Positions 33,210 to 43,630 of a stretch of DNA of 64,000 bases are shown here, one piece after another. The position numbers and the translations under genes were made by a program. Origin of the DNA: Coniochaeta sp. PMI_546 (lineage: Eukaryota > Ascomycota > Sordariomycetes > Coniochaetales > Coniochaetaceae); assembly GCA_021432605.1 (NCBI GenBank), contig MU271146.1, forward strand, positions 620,001 through 684,000, written 5' to 3'. Below the pieces are notes generated by a model. The model was not told the DNA's origin. It saw nothing but the letters and a program-made list of their open reading frames with translations, and searched no databases. Every line of letters starts with the position of its first letter. The first letter of the stretch is position 1.

Positions 33210-33946
33210 CTTGCTCAGGTACTCTACTATCCTACCTTGGCTGGCTGCTATAAGACGAGAGCGCCGGATGCGCCACGGGCTCACGGTGGAGCTACGCTGT
33301 AGGATGTGTAGGAACCTTTCTGATACCAATATTGACGTTGGTGGTTGTTCTTGCATCATACCAACGACAACTGATGGTCTAGCACTCTGTACGCGGAGTG
33401 GCCTTCACAAGCACGGATTCAAATCCGAGGAGAGGGGAAATTTGGAGAAGTCTAGACAAATATTGATGCCCGATAATCCTTGTTAAAGTACCAAGCTTGG
33501 AATGCGGTCACGGCTTTCTATCCCTTCCAAATGCGCTAAGGTAGAAAAGCACGACGCACAGCTTCGCACGTATGACGGGGAACTACTCTGAGGCAAGTTC
33601 AATAGCACCGACTTGTCACGCACAAGTACACCCAATCGGCCTGAGGGACATTAGCCGTGCCAGGATATTTACTCTCTATCACCCCAGGGCGTAGCAAACT
33701 AGATGCATATGCACTCGAATAGTTATTGTCACGCCACGACATTGGGTTGTGACTCAGCAACAGGACATGCAGATGTATTGATGCCCATGCAGGTCGTACT
33801 CAAGCAACGAAAGGGCCGAGCCGACATCTGCGAAATGATTGTTTATCTTATAAGCTGGCCTTGTCCTGCTCAGCCATTGCCGGTCTTTGTGGCTACCTGC
33901 CATATCCCGTTCTCTCAATCATTTGATATATATCCCGTCCCTGAAA
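33210..33946. other. Intergenic region
   Basis: About 740 bases with no supported gene. It includes the promoter of the VOC-fold gene; frames such as the one at 33142-33486 overlap the previous gene and lack coding character. Confidence 0.5.
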
Positions 33947-34394
33947 ATGCCAATTTCACATGTCCTGATCAAGGCTAGCGCCACTGAGCACGCTGCAGTC
34001 GTTGACTTTTACAGTCAGGCCTTGAAACCTCTTGGGTATAAGCACCTGAAGACCTTCCCTAATGGCATGAACGGCTTTGGCAGCCAGTCTCCTGACTGGT
34101 GGGTGGGCATTGATGAGAAAGACTCCCATTCGACAGTTCACGTCGCATTCCGAGCGCCAGGTAAGTCACTACGGCGATATGCCGGACGCTTGATGTTTCG
34201 ATTTGATCAGCAACTGACCTCCTGAATAAGACTCGGCTGCCGTGGACTCGTTTTATTCAGCTGCCATAGCAGCAGGAGCCAAGGATAACGGGCCTCCGGG
34301 TCTGAGGGCTAGCATCAACCCCCAATACTATGCGGCTTTTATCCTCGACCCTGTGGGAAACAACATTGAAGCTGGTTGCATGGTTGAGAAGTGA
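33947..34394 (+). CDS. Glyoxalase/bleomycin-resistance (VOC) fold protein
   Basis: Model of 125 residues in two exons (33947-34160 and 34231-34394) with a 70-base intron (GTAAGT donor, CAACTGAC branch region, AAG acceptor). The protein shows both halves of the vicinal-oxygen-chelate fold. Beta strand ISHVLIKASATEHAAVVDFYSQALKPLGY opens it, and AVDSFYSAAIAAGAKDNGPPGLR and YYAAFILDPVGNNIEAGC close it; the DPxGNxxE ending is typical. Fungal single-domain members of this size are usually annotated as glyoxalase-like or dioxygenase-like without a known substrate. The first-strand metal His (ISHV) and the last Glu (NNIEAG) are kept, so a metal site is plausible. No signal peptide. Confidence 0.88.
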
Positions 34395-34761
34395 ATTGGT
34401 AGATTAGAAGGTTGACGTGAGGAAATTGCAGTCTTCGCAGTATTGGCTTGAACCACTTGTCTCGGCTTACCTGACCACATAGCTATAAATCCAAGAGTAT
34501 ACTTTCAAATGTCTAGAAATCTCAAAATCGGAACTTTCTTTACCAAGCATACAAACCAATACAGAAAACATATTCACCTAAAGCCACTACTGCAGACATG
34601 TGAATACAATTGATTATAGTTTTCACGAACGATAGATGGACCACAGCCACCTAATGTCGCTGGCATGGTGCTCCCTTGCGTCTCATTAGAGTCTACTCCA
34701 CCGACAACTCGAGTGCAGCACGCTAATTGTTGGCTCGAGTTCGAGAGAATACAGCAGAACA
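34395..34761. other. Convergent intergenic region
   Basis: 367 bases between the 3' ends of convergent genes, with nothing recognisable. Confidence 0.5.
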
Positions 34762-35820
34762 CTATGGCTGAACTCCAGTTGGGCCCAGTATATCCAAGTC
34801 AAATCTCAGCGAGTTAATCATCGCCTTGGCGTGGCTATACCCAAAGATATCCTGCCCAGCCAGCTTGCCCAGCCACTTCTCGCTCGTCATATTGTAGCAC
34901 AGGTCGGAAATGGCGTCCAGGTAGACGCCAAACTCCGCCCAGGGGTTACCGACGTTGTTCTGGAGCACGATCGGAGCAATGACTCCGAGGCCGACGGCCG
35001 GATCGTTGGTGGCACTCTTCTGGATGGCGGCGTAGCAGTTGTCGTATACGTCCCGGACATACTCCCGCTGTACTTCGATGGCAGTGCGGTTGGATGGGCC
35101 GCCCATGTGGCCTCCGAGGTAGACGTCAAAGTCGTAGTTCAGGAGCTGGTCGTGCGCTTTGATCCACCCCGGCACGTATATCGCCTCTGCTAGGTATTCG
35201 AAGGGGACGTATCCGGGGAACACCTGGTCCACCATCATGAGGATCTTTTGCTTTGGTGCGTAGATGATGATATTCCCCATATCGTGGCCCGGGCCTGGAA
35301 AAGAAAGCTCAAGGGTCTGGTTGCCAGCGACCAAAGTGTAGTTGTCCTTGAAAGTGATCGTGGGGGCCGGACGATGATGATCTGGAGTGAAACGAAGCTG
35401 CCAGGCTGTATTTTCCTGGGCGACGATGACGACGTGCGGGTTGTTGGCGAAGAGGTATGCTGCACCGATGTGGTCGGCGTGCATGTGCGAGTAGATGACC
35501 CACCGCACGGGAATGTCCGTGAGGTTGCCAATGGCGTATCGGATGTTGTGGCCTGTTGTCGGCGGGGCATCAACGACCACAACACCAGCTGTCGAGACGA
35601 GCACGAAGGTCTGATAGATGCCGTCGGTGATCATGTAGGCGCCTTTCCCGAGGTCGCTCACGCCGTAGCCTGCTGCATTCAGGGGAATCTCTTGCTCGAC
35701 AGCAAGAGTGCCGTTGAGGGGGAGGAAATGATCGTGTAGGCCAGCGAACCCGACGCAGGCAGACGCTGCGTTAGTTAGTAAGAGGAGGCAGGCAACAGCG
35801 CCCAACAATGTCACCATCAT
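34762..35820 (-). CDS. Secreted metallo-beta-lactamase-fold hydrolase
   Basis: Single-exon protein of 352 residues. A signal peptide is clear (MMVTLLGAVACLLLLTNAASA), so it is exported or vacuolar. The metallo-beta-lactamase fold is shown by VVVDAPPTTGHN (strand and turn), the zinc-binding HMHADH motif at residues 112-117, a further zinc ligand in FPGPGHDMGN and the last in YLGGHMGGPSN. Seven or so N-glycosylation sequons (for example NGT, NYT, NQT, NMT) fit passage through the secretory route. Substrates of the fungal secreted members are not known to me; this could be a lactonase or mycotoxin- or drug-degrading enzyme, but nothing in the sequence decides. It is separate from the RNase Z-like protein at 54 kb, which lacks a signal peptide. 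Confidence 0.88.
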   Translation of the reverse strand: MMVTLLGAVACLLLLTNAASACVGFAGLHDHFLPLNGTLAVEQEIPLNAAGYGVSDLGKGAYMITDGIYQTFVLVSTAGVVVVDAPPTTGHNIRYAIGNLTDIPVRWVIYSHMHADHIGAAYLFANNPHVVIVAQENTAWQLRFTPDHHRPAPTITFKDNYTLVAGNQTLELSFPGPGHDMGNIIIYAPKQKILMMVDQVFPGYVPFEYLAEAIYVPGWIKAHDQLLNYDFDVYLGGHMGGPSNRTAIEVQREYVRDVYDNCYAAIQKSATNDPAVGLGVIAPIVLQNNVGNPWAEFGVYLDAISDLCYNMTSEKWLGKLAGQDIFGYSHAKAMINSLRFDLDILGPTGVQP

Positions 35821-37221
35821 GAACTGAGATGATTCTGTAGTTTGGCAGGGGCTTCTTCAACAAGGGAACGGTTGTTATAATGGTGCTCAAAGTAAGTCAA
35901 GAAAAGTGATACAAGTTGTATGTCCAGAGGAGAAAAGGGGCTGGCTGCCCCGAGCTGGTCTCCATGCCCTCACATCCCAGCCTCATTACTTTTGCTCGCC
36001 CTATCTACGCGCTACAGTCGTCTGAATGAAGAGAGACTTACATGAGTACCAGCATGAAAGCTTAGAATAGTCGGTGAAAGTGACGGTAGAGCAAGTAGCT
36101 GCACACCAGACGCTGTTGGCTACGAAAGCTGGTGTTCTAGTCCCGCCAGCGCGCTGAGTAACTGGCAGGCCAACCCATGTCACTTGCCAAATCCCAACTT
36201 CCTTGCGCATTGCTACGACGGTGCCGAAGCCGTGGCCATGCATGCATAGTTGACAATGCATACAAAAATTTCGCGGAATTACTTGACAGAGGTAACATCG
36301 TGACGAGACAACTGGCTGCGGCTGCCGAAGTGGGAATAGGGCAGCTCAATACGGCAAAGACAGACAGGAACAGTCCAACAGGTGCTGCAAAAACATCGAC
36401 AGGCTTAGCGAGTGTTTTGTGACCTGTTAAGATTGGCGGAGGAGACTTGCGCTTTGTTGTCGAGTGGTACAGCTACAAACTTACTCTGGCCCCGCTGGGG
36501 AAAGTGATAAGTTGGTAGCATTGTTACGTTGGCAGGGCTAATCTGGTCAGGCCTGGGCCACTGGCTGTTAACTCCCCGGCCACCGAAAGGTAGCCGATGG
36601 CAGGTTGACATCCGCACATGTCAGCGCCATGCAGTAGTGTTATTCTGGGCAGGGGTTTTCCAAGGTGCAAGCCATCGTAAACTTGAGGTTGTAATTAGTA
36701 TATGCCTTGAAGGCAAGCCGAGCGAACGGCCTACTAATTGACAAGGATTCGGAGGGATAGTGTCTGCTGCGTGGCAAGGTACCTTATACGTCCTAGTCAC
36801 AGCATGGTAAAGTTCGGTCTCCCTGATCACTGCTGATCTGAGAACTTTAGCAAAATGACCTCCTGGTCTCAGATCACGAAGTGTGAAGCAGCGGTATAGC
36901 ACAAGATTAATTCTCAAGGACGTGTAGCAGTAGCTAAGCTGCACGACGTCTCAACTACGACTCTGCGCTTGAACGTGGAGGTAAAGGCTACGCCACGCTG
37001 GTCGACAGATTCGAGAAGAGAAAGGGGTCACAGAACGGTCAGCGGTAATCTATCGTAGTTTTGAGCGCCATAATGTAGCTTACTTGACCCCTTCATAGCG
37101 TTTGTTTAAGATACACGCATCTGAGAAGAAGAAAAACTTCGACAGTAATAAAGTTCTATGGCTCAGAGAGCCTCAGTAGCGTGGGAACTCATTTCTAGGC
37201 TACGTACACAGGCCGTAATAA
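35821..37221. other. Intergenic region
   Basis: About 1.4 kb between two minus-strand genes. It includes the promoter of the secreted metallo-hydrolase. No gene was supported; an ATGCAT-rich patch is at about 36236-36262. Confidence 0.5.
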
Positions 37222-39204
37222 TCAATAGGCAAAGTTCTCGGATACGGTCGTCTGCCCTGCCAACCAAACCAGTAGAACCTTAGACAGCTCGGTTCCCGTG
37301 CAAATGTAGTACTTAGTCTTTCTCGTGGCCTCTCTACTGGGTGCCAGCACGTCGTGCTCGTCCATCCTGCGAGTCACGACCTCGGCTCCCAAGTTCTTGA
37401 CCTCGTCCAATAGAGAATTGGTAGAGTCCGTCTTCCCCGTGACGAACAGTCTCGTTCGCGATGCTAGGCCTGGGATCCTTGAAAATGCGTCCACGGCCAG
37501 AGGCAAGTCCTCAGCTCGGAGGCTCCAGAGAACACGTAGCCCACAGTCGTTCTGACCATCTGCCTCGGCAGCTAACACCCCGGCAGCCTGTGCCAGCAAC
37601 GGCGTGACGCCCACACCAGCAGCAATGAAGACTGCTTGTTCATTTGAGTGGTTAGCAGCTTTTGTTTCAGCCTTCAGCATCCGGAAACTCTCGTCGCCGC
37701 CAAACCCCAGCACCGGCAGCTTCAGAGGCTTCCGCACATCGTAGCTTGAAAGGAACGACGTGGCAGGTCCATGCTTTCGCACCGTGATCTGTAACTGTGT
37801 TCCGTCGTCGATCTGCGTTTCGCCGTGATGTGGGTATGATGGTGGCAAGTTGGTGATCGTAAAGGTACGCACATAGTCGTCGTTGAGGCTCTGCGGATTG
37901 TCGTTGTTCATGTGCATATAGCCGTGGTCGAGCTCGCCGCTGAAGTCGAGCGTGACATGTTGGCCAGGGTACCAGGGCTTAACGTCAATCTTGGCCTTGC
38001 CATGAGGAGTAGCAGTAGAAGCAGTGGAAGTGGCAGAGGGATGTAGGGAGAAGGTGTAGCGGTTGATACTGGGCGTTAGCACCTCTCGCCTCAACAGCTC
38101 AGCTGTGGCCACTGCGGCCGACGCAGCATCGTTCAACACGCCGGGCTCGCCAGCTAAGGGACGCAATGGCGGGTCGTAGGGCGACATTTCGCCAAGCTGA
38201 CCGCGAAATGGGAGGCCGTCAGTGACAAGACGCGCCGCCTCTACGCGGATTTGCAATGCCAGCTTGCAATGGGGCATGATCGTGGAGGCTGCTTCCCCAA
38301 GCAACAGTTGGGCTGTGCCCGTCAAGTAAAGTACATCGGAGGTCTCAAAGTCTGGAATAGCGATGCCGATCTTTGGGTTCAGATAGAGGTTTCCCAGACT
38401 CTGGTACAGACGATTCCCGGAGTACTCGGGGTATACCAGGACCACACCTCCGCTGCCATCCTCCTTATCAGCTTCGTTGCTCGCCACGCGCATGAATCCG
38501 ATCGGCCCGCCGCGGTGATTAGTGTCCATAGAGTCACCATTGGTCGACGACATGAAAAAGAGGTCAGCCTTGTGGATGAGATCGACGGCCTGCTGAGGCA
38601 AGGGTAGCGAGTCTGAGACAAGGCGTGGTGACGGCACATGAGCACGTACATCCCTCTTGTTGATGTATTTGGGGCAATTACCCGTGCTCTCCTGCACGAT
38701 CATGGCCAGCTGTACCTCGCCTACCTTAACGTCATCCCCAGCATCACTGGTGAGCAGCCTACCCATTATTTTGACACGGTCTCGCGAGTCGAAGTCAATA
38801 CTCATGCCGCTCATGAACTTATGTCCTGTGGTCATATCGTCGGGCTGCACCGTCCCGCCACCCGGGGCACCCAGTAAGGCCTGAGCAACTGGGTCGTACG
38901 TACGGTCGACGAGGGCTCGAATTCCAAGAATACCCTTTGCAATGCGCTGTGCAAAGCCACGCTCGCCGCCCCAGATGGTGCTCCAGGGCCGACCTTGGTC
39001 ATCGAGAGCACCTAGGCCCATGAGATGGTTACTGGCGATACGGATGCCGTGAGCGGGCGGGAACTCCAGCGAAGTCGGGTTGGGGCGCGAAGCAGTCGAC
39101 ACCCCGAGAAGGTCTTGTACGGCGCGTTCCCCGGAGTGCCAGCCGAACGCCGACCGTCCTGGAAGAGGCGAAGCAGCCATGGCAGAAGGCGGCGATGGAT
39201 GCAC
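37222..39204 (-). CDS. PNPOx-like flavin domain fused to FAD/NAD(P) ferredoxin-reductase-type module
   Basis: Single-exon protein of 660 residues (or 652 from the second Met at 39180). The N-terminal half (about 25-350) is a split-barrel, pyridoxamine-5'-phosphate-oxidase-like domain with GHKFMSGMSIDF, FMSSTNGDSMDTNHRGGPIGFMR, YPEYSGNRLYQSLGNL and IGIAIPDFETSDVLYLTG. The C-terminal half is a ferredoxin-NADP reductase-type module: FAD-binding barrel with WYPGQHVTLDF and YVRTFTITNLPP, and nucleotide domain with FIAAGVGVTPLLAQ and KYYICTGTELSKVLLVWL. Such fusions are known in bacteria and fungi as oxidoreductases of unknown substrate. The architecture suggests electron flow from NAD(P)H through FAD to a flavin held in the barrel. 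No 2Fe-2S cysteine motif is visible at the C-terminus. Cytosolic by lack of a signal. Confidence 0.85.
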   Translation of the reverse strand: MHPSPPSAMAASPLPGRSAFGWHSGERAVQDLLGVSTASRPNPTSLEFPPAHGIRIASNHLMGLGALDDQGRPWSTIWGGERGFAQRIAKGILGIRALVDRTYDPVAQALLGAPGGGTVQPDDMTTGHKFMSGMSIDFDSRDRVKIMGRLLTSDAGDDVKVGEVQLAMIVQESTGNCPKYINKRDVRAHVPSPRLVSDSLPLPQQAVDLIHKADLFFMSSTNGDSMDTNHRGGPIGFMRVASNEADKEDGSGGVVLVYPEYSGNRLYQSLGNLYLNPKIGIAIPDFETSDVLYLTGTAQLLLGEAASTIMPHCKLALQIRVEAARLVTDGLPFRGQLGEMSPYDPPLRPLAGEPGVLNDAASAAVATAELLRREVLTPSINRYTFSLHPSATSTASTATPHGKAKIDVKPWYPGQHVTLDFSGELDHGYMHMNNDNPQSLNDDYVRTFTITNLPPSYPHHGETQIDDGTQLQITVRKHGPATSFLSSYDVRKPLKLPVLGFGGDESFRMLKAETKAANHSNEQAVFIAAGVGVTPLLAQAAGVLAAEADGQNDCGLRVLWSLRAEDLPLAVDAFSRIPGLASRTRLFVTGKTDSTNSLLDEVKNLGAEVVTRRMDEHDVLAPSREATRKTKYYICTGTELSKVLLVWLAGQTTVSENFAY

Positions 39205-40909
39205 TCCTGAGCCAGAGTGTTCAAAACGGTAGACTATTCGATCAATTTGCGTTCAAAAACAAGTTGCTGGAGATAAATAATGACCCCGTACTTTTGTGTC
39301 AGGCTGTCTATAATGTCGCAGTCATGAACGAAGCAACAATATTGCGGTCTGGTTTGTGTGGTATACTACTAAATGGCAAACAATCCCATGTCTGATGGCT
39401 GAGTGAGCAGGGTTTCCAACCGTGCGCTTCATTTACTGTATGTCGACACTTTTGATATATGACCAGTGGCTAGCGCCAGCTTTCCCCTGGGCTGTGATAC
39501 AGCTACGCCCTGCCTCACTGCCTCTGAACGCGAACGGCAGTGTTTCGGACATGAAGCAAATCTGCAGGATTCGGACCTTTGGCTCCATTGCGAACGGATC
39601 GAGCGTGCCGGCGACAGTGTATTTGCTTCGCCTTGCATCAATAATGCTCGCTCGTTTCCTTAGGGGGTGTTATGCGAGTTTGGGCTATGACTAAGTACCT
39701 AGGATCTAGTTACAATCAGACTTGTCCAAGTATAGGTTACCTCAATCAGCGGATGATACTTCCCATCTTGAGCATCAAGCGAAAGCAAGGCCAAGTTTTG
39801 ATTGGCGTGACCTTATGCTACCCCCTCGAAGGGACGTTGACTTGACTAAGCGCCACAGTTCAAGGTTACCTAGAGTCCTCCACCCCAGCCAGTTAAACTG
39901 CGCATTTCTACTTTTAGCTGGTCCCTTTACTCCTTATTATGATTGGCCTTAGGCTAGTAATTATCATTCCGGTGAACAGTGCCCGAGTAGTTGATAACTG
40001 AATGTCCACACAACCGCTATTTCCGCACATTCAACACAACCCAGTCTCCTCACTCAATGATTCACTCACTTAAGCACTAGAGTATCGCAGGTGATCGTTA
40101 GCCATCTGTACATGCATTGCGTGCTCTTGACTTCACTGACAAACAACTGACGATCCACACGGCACTAATGCGAGCGTGCTTCTTCAAGAATCACATCTCA
40201 CAATGAGTCAATTCGTCCGTAGACATGCCTGATCCACAAGTCTACAGTAGTTTAGTATGATCTCGCAAGCTCGGCACACTCCCTTGTCGTTGGGCGACCG
40301 TGGACAACCTGCCACATAGAAAGCCTCGGACAATCTACTCACCTTCATCAGTCAATATATCTTTGCGATGCGATGGTAACAACGCGTGTTGAGTGTCTAC
40401 CTTAAACATGGAAGGCGTTAAACGACTCAGTGTCTCTCCGTAACGCCGGGATATGACCTTGGGGTGGCCTTTCGTAGATGCTCGGCGAGTATCTGCTCGG
40501 AACTTGTGTCATGATACTAGGCCTGAAAAGAGTGGATGTTGTGTGCTTGCCATTACCAGGCACTAATTTGGCATGTCCTTTCAAATTCGGGTTCACTACG
40601 TTCTCGTTAATCAACATCACAATTTCAAGGCTATAAACGCAAAAATTGATGGTTTCGTGGCCCTATAAATCTCTTAGTCTATGGTTTCCATCTCCTAAAT
40701 CTTAGTCTAGGTTGCTCTCGTTTCGTGCATGCGGCGTGATTCTCGAGACCCATCTGCGATCACAGCCATCATTTCACGAAGTTCCAGCGTTTGTGTACGT
40801 CATATTTGTTCAATATACGTCCTGGGTTATAACATACAAGAAGAGGGTGCACCAATATCCCATGAAATAGAAGCAGCTCTAGGATGTAATGCTCAGCTAT
40901 CTTGATATC
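39205..40909. other. Intergenic region
   Basis: About 1.7 kb of moderately AT-rich DNA with only short scattered frames. It includes the promoter of the flavin enzyme. No gene or repeat family was recognised. Confidence 0.5.
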
Positions 40910-41494
40910 TCAAGAGCATTTTCCAGTGCAAGAAATCCTGCTCTGTTGGATCAAATACGGCCGCTCTTCCTCCTTCAAACCCCATGAACAAACTCCACTA
41001 GCACCGCATATCCCAGCCATGTTCTTGCCGACCTCGAAATGGCCTGTCCCGACATATATCTGGCTGTAGATATTGCCTACAACGGTGATGTTGTTCACAT
41101 GTGTGAATCTAACATCGAAATTGGTCGTTGCTGAGGGATAAGAGGTGTTGTGTGCCTCCAAAAGCTCGAACGTCCAGGAGCCGTACTGCACTTCGCTACA
41201 GTTGATGGTTTGGTTGTACGGTGGAGCGCTGCCGACGAAGCTGGTGTTGCAGACGGCTGTTGAGGGTGGAAAGACTGCAGGGCCGGTAGGAGATGGACCG
41301 GCGAGGATGGTGTTGGGATCGGTTATTGTGATATTGAGGATGCTGTACGGGGAGCTTCCTGGTCTTCCTGAGGGGGAAAAGGATGAGAGAGATGATATTT
41401 CCCAAGGCGCTGGGTTGTCGTTCGGGCCTATCACTTCGCCGACTGCCTGGGAGACCAGAACGCTAAGGGCTGGTGCAATGTGTTTCAAAAGCAT
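40910..41494 (-). CDS. Small secreted cysteine-containing protein, effector-like
   Basis: Single-exon protein of 194 residues. An N-terminal signal peptide (about MLLKHIAPALSVLVSQAVG) is followed by a mature chain with several N-glycosylation sequons (NIT, NTS, NQT, NCS, NTS, NIT) and seven cysteines, clustered at VCNTSFV, NCSEVQ, GICGASGVC and SCTGKC. The WEISSLSSFSPSGRPGSSPYSILNITITDP opening is seen in families of small secreted fungal proteins, as I recall them, but I cannot name a characterised member. Composition and size fit an apoplastic effector or cell-wall-interacting protein. It is flanked by gene-poor, AT-richer DNA on both sides, which is a common setting for effector genes. Function unknown. 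Confidence 0.8.
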   Translation of the reverse strand: MLLKHIAPALSVLVSQAVGEVIGPNDNPAPWEISSLSSFSPSGRPGSSPYSILNITITDPNTILAGPSPTGPAVFPPSTAVCNTSFVGSAPPYNQTINCSEVQYGSWTFELLEAHNTSYPSATTNFDVRFTHVNNITVVGNIYSQIYVGTGHFEVGKNMAGICGASGVCSWGLKEEERPYLIQQSRISCTGKCS

Positions 41495-41907
41495 GTTCTC
41501 TATGCTATCTGGGAGCAGTGTTTAAACGGTTCGCGAGACTCGTGCCCTCCCACAAGATATTGCAGTCATCTTAGTCTAGAGTTATCACTTGATATCTCAT
41601 CTGGGATGGGCTTAAATATTGAGCATACAGGGAATGGATTATACGGAGACACGAGCTGCGCATCTGTTGCACACATCTGATTTCATGCCCGTCTTACGGA
41701 ACATTACTTGTCCAAAGGACTGATCCAAGAACGGTCCCTCCATTCCCGGAAGCGGGAAAAGAATTTCATTAATATCGATAATATCGACTGGATCCTCGAC
41801 AGTGGCGGCTAAAGTTCCATGCACACTCAGGGGGTTATTTTCGGATACAGTTCTTCCTCACATGTATTCGGGTACAAAACCATGGTCTCTAGGATAAGAA
41901 AAGAAAA

Positions 41908-42046
41908 GTGGAAAAAAAAAAAGAATTACTACAAGTTGCTTCCCGATGGAATCGAACTCGAGCCCAGATACCACCTCTGGGGGGATGTAGTGGCTATCAA
42001 GTACCATACTGGAAACCATCATTTAAACCACTATACCATGAGCTTT
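41908..42046 (-). pseudogene. tRNA-like (pol III) relic or SINE head
   Basis: On the minus strand the sequence has an A-box-like TGGTATAGTGG, about 75 bases later a B-box-like AGTTCGATTCC, and then an 11-T run about 35 bases further on, as in a polymerase III transcription unit. The TTCGATT T-loop is kept, but its flanking stem bases do not pair and the two acceptor-stem candidates do not match. The spacing between boxes is long enough for an intron-bearing tRNA. I read it as a decayed tRNA gene or the head of a tRNA-derived SINE; no functional tRNA can be folded by eye. Confidence 0.4.
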
Positions 42047-42224
42047 TAGCTGATAGAGAGACTTCTCGAACTACTTTAGATACCACCGGGTCTGGAGGTT
42101 CAGATGGCTACGAATTTTGGTAGGCCGATTGAGTTACGTTATAAGCAAATACTTATCGACCACTATCGAGGTCATCGGCACGTTGCCGCCTTATTACTTT
42201 TTCAGCAGGACAAGTATCGCGATA

Positions 42225-42245
42225 TTAACGTTATCGTAACGTTAA
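42225..42245. repeat. Perfect palindrome TTAACGTTA-TCG-TAACGTTAA
   Basis: Two 9-base arms are exact reverse complements around a 3-base centre. It lies in an AT-rich patch 180 bases from the tRNA-like relic. Confidence 0.8.
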
Positions 42246-42877
42246 ATTTTTATTTTTATCAGTAGGGACTAAAAGTACCTATATAACAAATCGACATAAA
42301 GATGACCTAGCCTACAATGGCGGTGCTAATAAAAGAGGGACTGAAGCTTGGGAATGTGGGCGCACACAAGCATCCTTACATGGCTAACAGGCCAAATGAC
42401 TGAATCAATACAATGGCTTTGCCATTGCCTTTTGATGCTCCTCGCGGTCGTGAGTTGGAAATCATGTCCCTACATCGATTGTAATTACGGGTACACTGGC
42501 GTACTGTTCATATGTGCATAGGCAGTGCTGCCTCAAGCCCAACGACATCGATTGGCTATTCCAAAGAAAGTCGCGACGATGGCGAAGCCAAGACGTGCGC
42601 TACTGAAGACGGCACCGGTTGCCAAACCGCGCGTTTTCTTGCGCCACGATGTTGGGAGCGTAGCCGCAGGCTATCAGATACATCAGCACATTATACAGAC
42701 AACAGCTAGCAAAGTGAGAAAGTTGAGCGTGTGTTTGCCAAAGACAACAAGAGACCTCCACAAAAGTCCTTCCGTGATTAAACATGGCAGGAACAGCTTT
42801 CGTCGAGAAGCCAGCAGTAACTTGCCCAAGCCCGATCAATCAACTTGCACTGAACGCCGTGATGCTAAAGGCAAGCC

Positions 42878-43080
42878 ACCTGATAATCAGGGCTGAAGAT
42901 GCTAATCAGTCGAGATATTGCAATACCGATAAATTCGATGCAGGCCACGGTGGAAACACTGGCAAGTCGCGCCTCGGTCAGATCAAGCTGGACGAGGCCA
43001 TAAGGGTATATTAGGCCGAGGTACACAAAGAATATGGCTGAGCCAGCTGTGTCGACAAGCAAGCCTTTGTTGTCCCAGTC
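42878..43080 (-). pseudogene. Relic of an MFS monocarboxylate-transporter-like gene
   Basis: A minus-strand open stretch reads DWDNKGLLVDTAGSAIFF, then VYLGLIYPYGLVQLDLTE and a second hydrophobic segment ending ISRLISIF, before a stop. It recalls the DWKAL...FVYLGLYVPFFYIQ region at transmembrane segment 7 of fungal monocarboxylate-type MFS transporters. No neighbouring exons with the rest of the protein could be found, so it appears to be a fragment. The match is from memory of the family pattern only. Confidence 0.35.
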
Positions 43081-43630
43081 ATCATTACCCTGTGAGATCT
43101 AATGGCCTAGATCTACTTAATTACCTCTAATGGTCATTATCTCTACCTAGCTCTGTATGAATGTTTAAAGCGTAATGTCGCGATCGCCGATAGTCGGTCT
43201 TCAAATCGTTCCCTTATATTTTCCGCCCCATTAGAACGGTTGAGGAGGAGGATGCAGCTTTAGTGTCAGGGTGAGGACAGTCTGTTTTTGCCAATATTTG
43301 GTAGACTGCCTTATAAACTACTATTTCTACAAGCTTCAAATGGACATTTGTAGCGTACTCACACGTACCTCGACTTAGAGGTACCTCCTCAATGAATCTG
43401 CACTTAAAGTTTGAGCTTCGGTATGCTTTCAACCCCACACCAGATACTCGTGCAAGATGACATCACAGCAACATCAACCTCGAAGTTGCGGTGCGCTTCT
43501 TAGATCTCTCGTCTCAACAACCTCCCAGAACTGTACAAGAAACAGATACTGCAACATTTTCTTGCTGCGTTCCGTGACATCGCTCAATTGACTTTGTTAG
43601 CAACGTCTAGACCTCAACCCGGCCTCCACG

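Larger units (their letters stand above)
41495..43630. other. Gene-poor stretch with relics
   Basis: About 2.1 kb with no intact gene. It holds a tRNA-like relic (41908-42046), a 21-base palindrome (42225-42245), a minus-strand transporter relic (about 42878-43080) and a second short inverted repeat (43095-43114, arms AGATCTA/TAGATCT). It also includes the promoter of the PEBP gene on the right. Confidence 0.5.

Noticed and set aside
33415-33426. B-box-like GGATTCAAATCC on the plus strand, considered as a tRNA T-arm
   Set aside because: No A box at a suitable distance and no tRNA stems around it.
36236-36262. ATGCAT-rich patch
   Set aside because: Short, simple and unconnected to any start codon or element.
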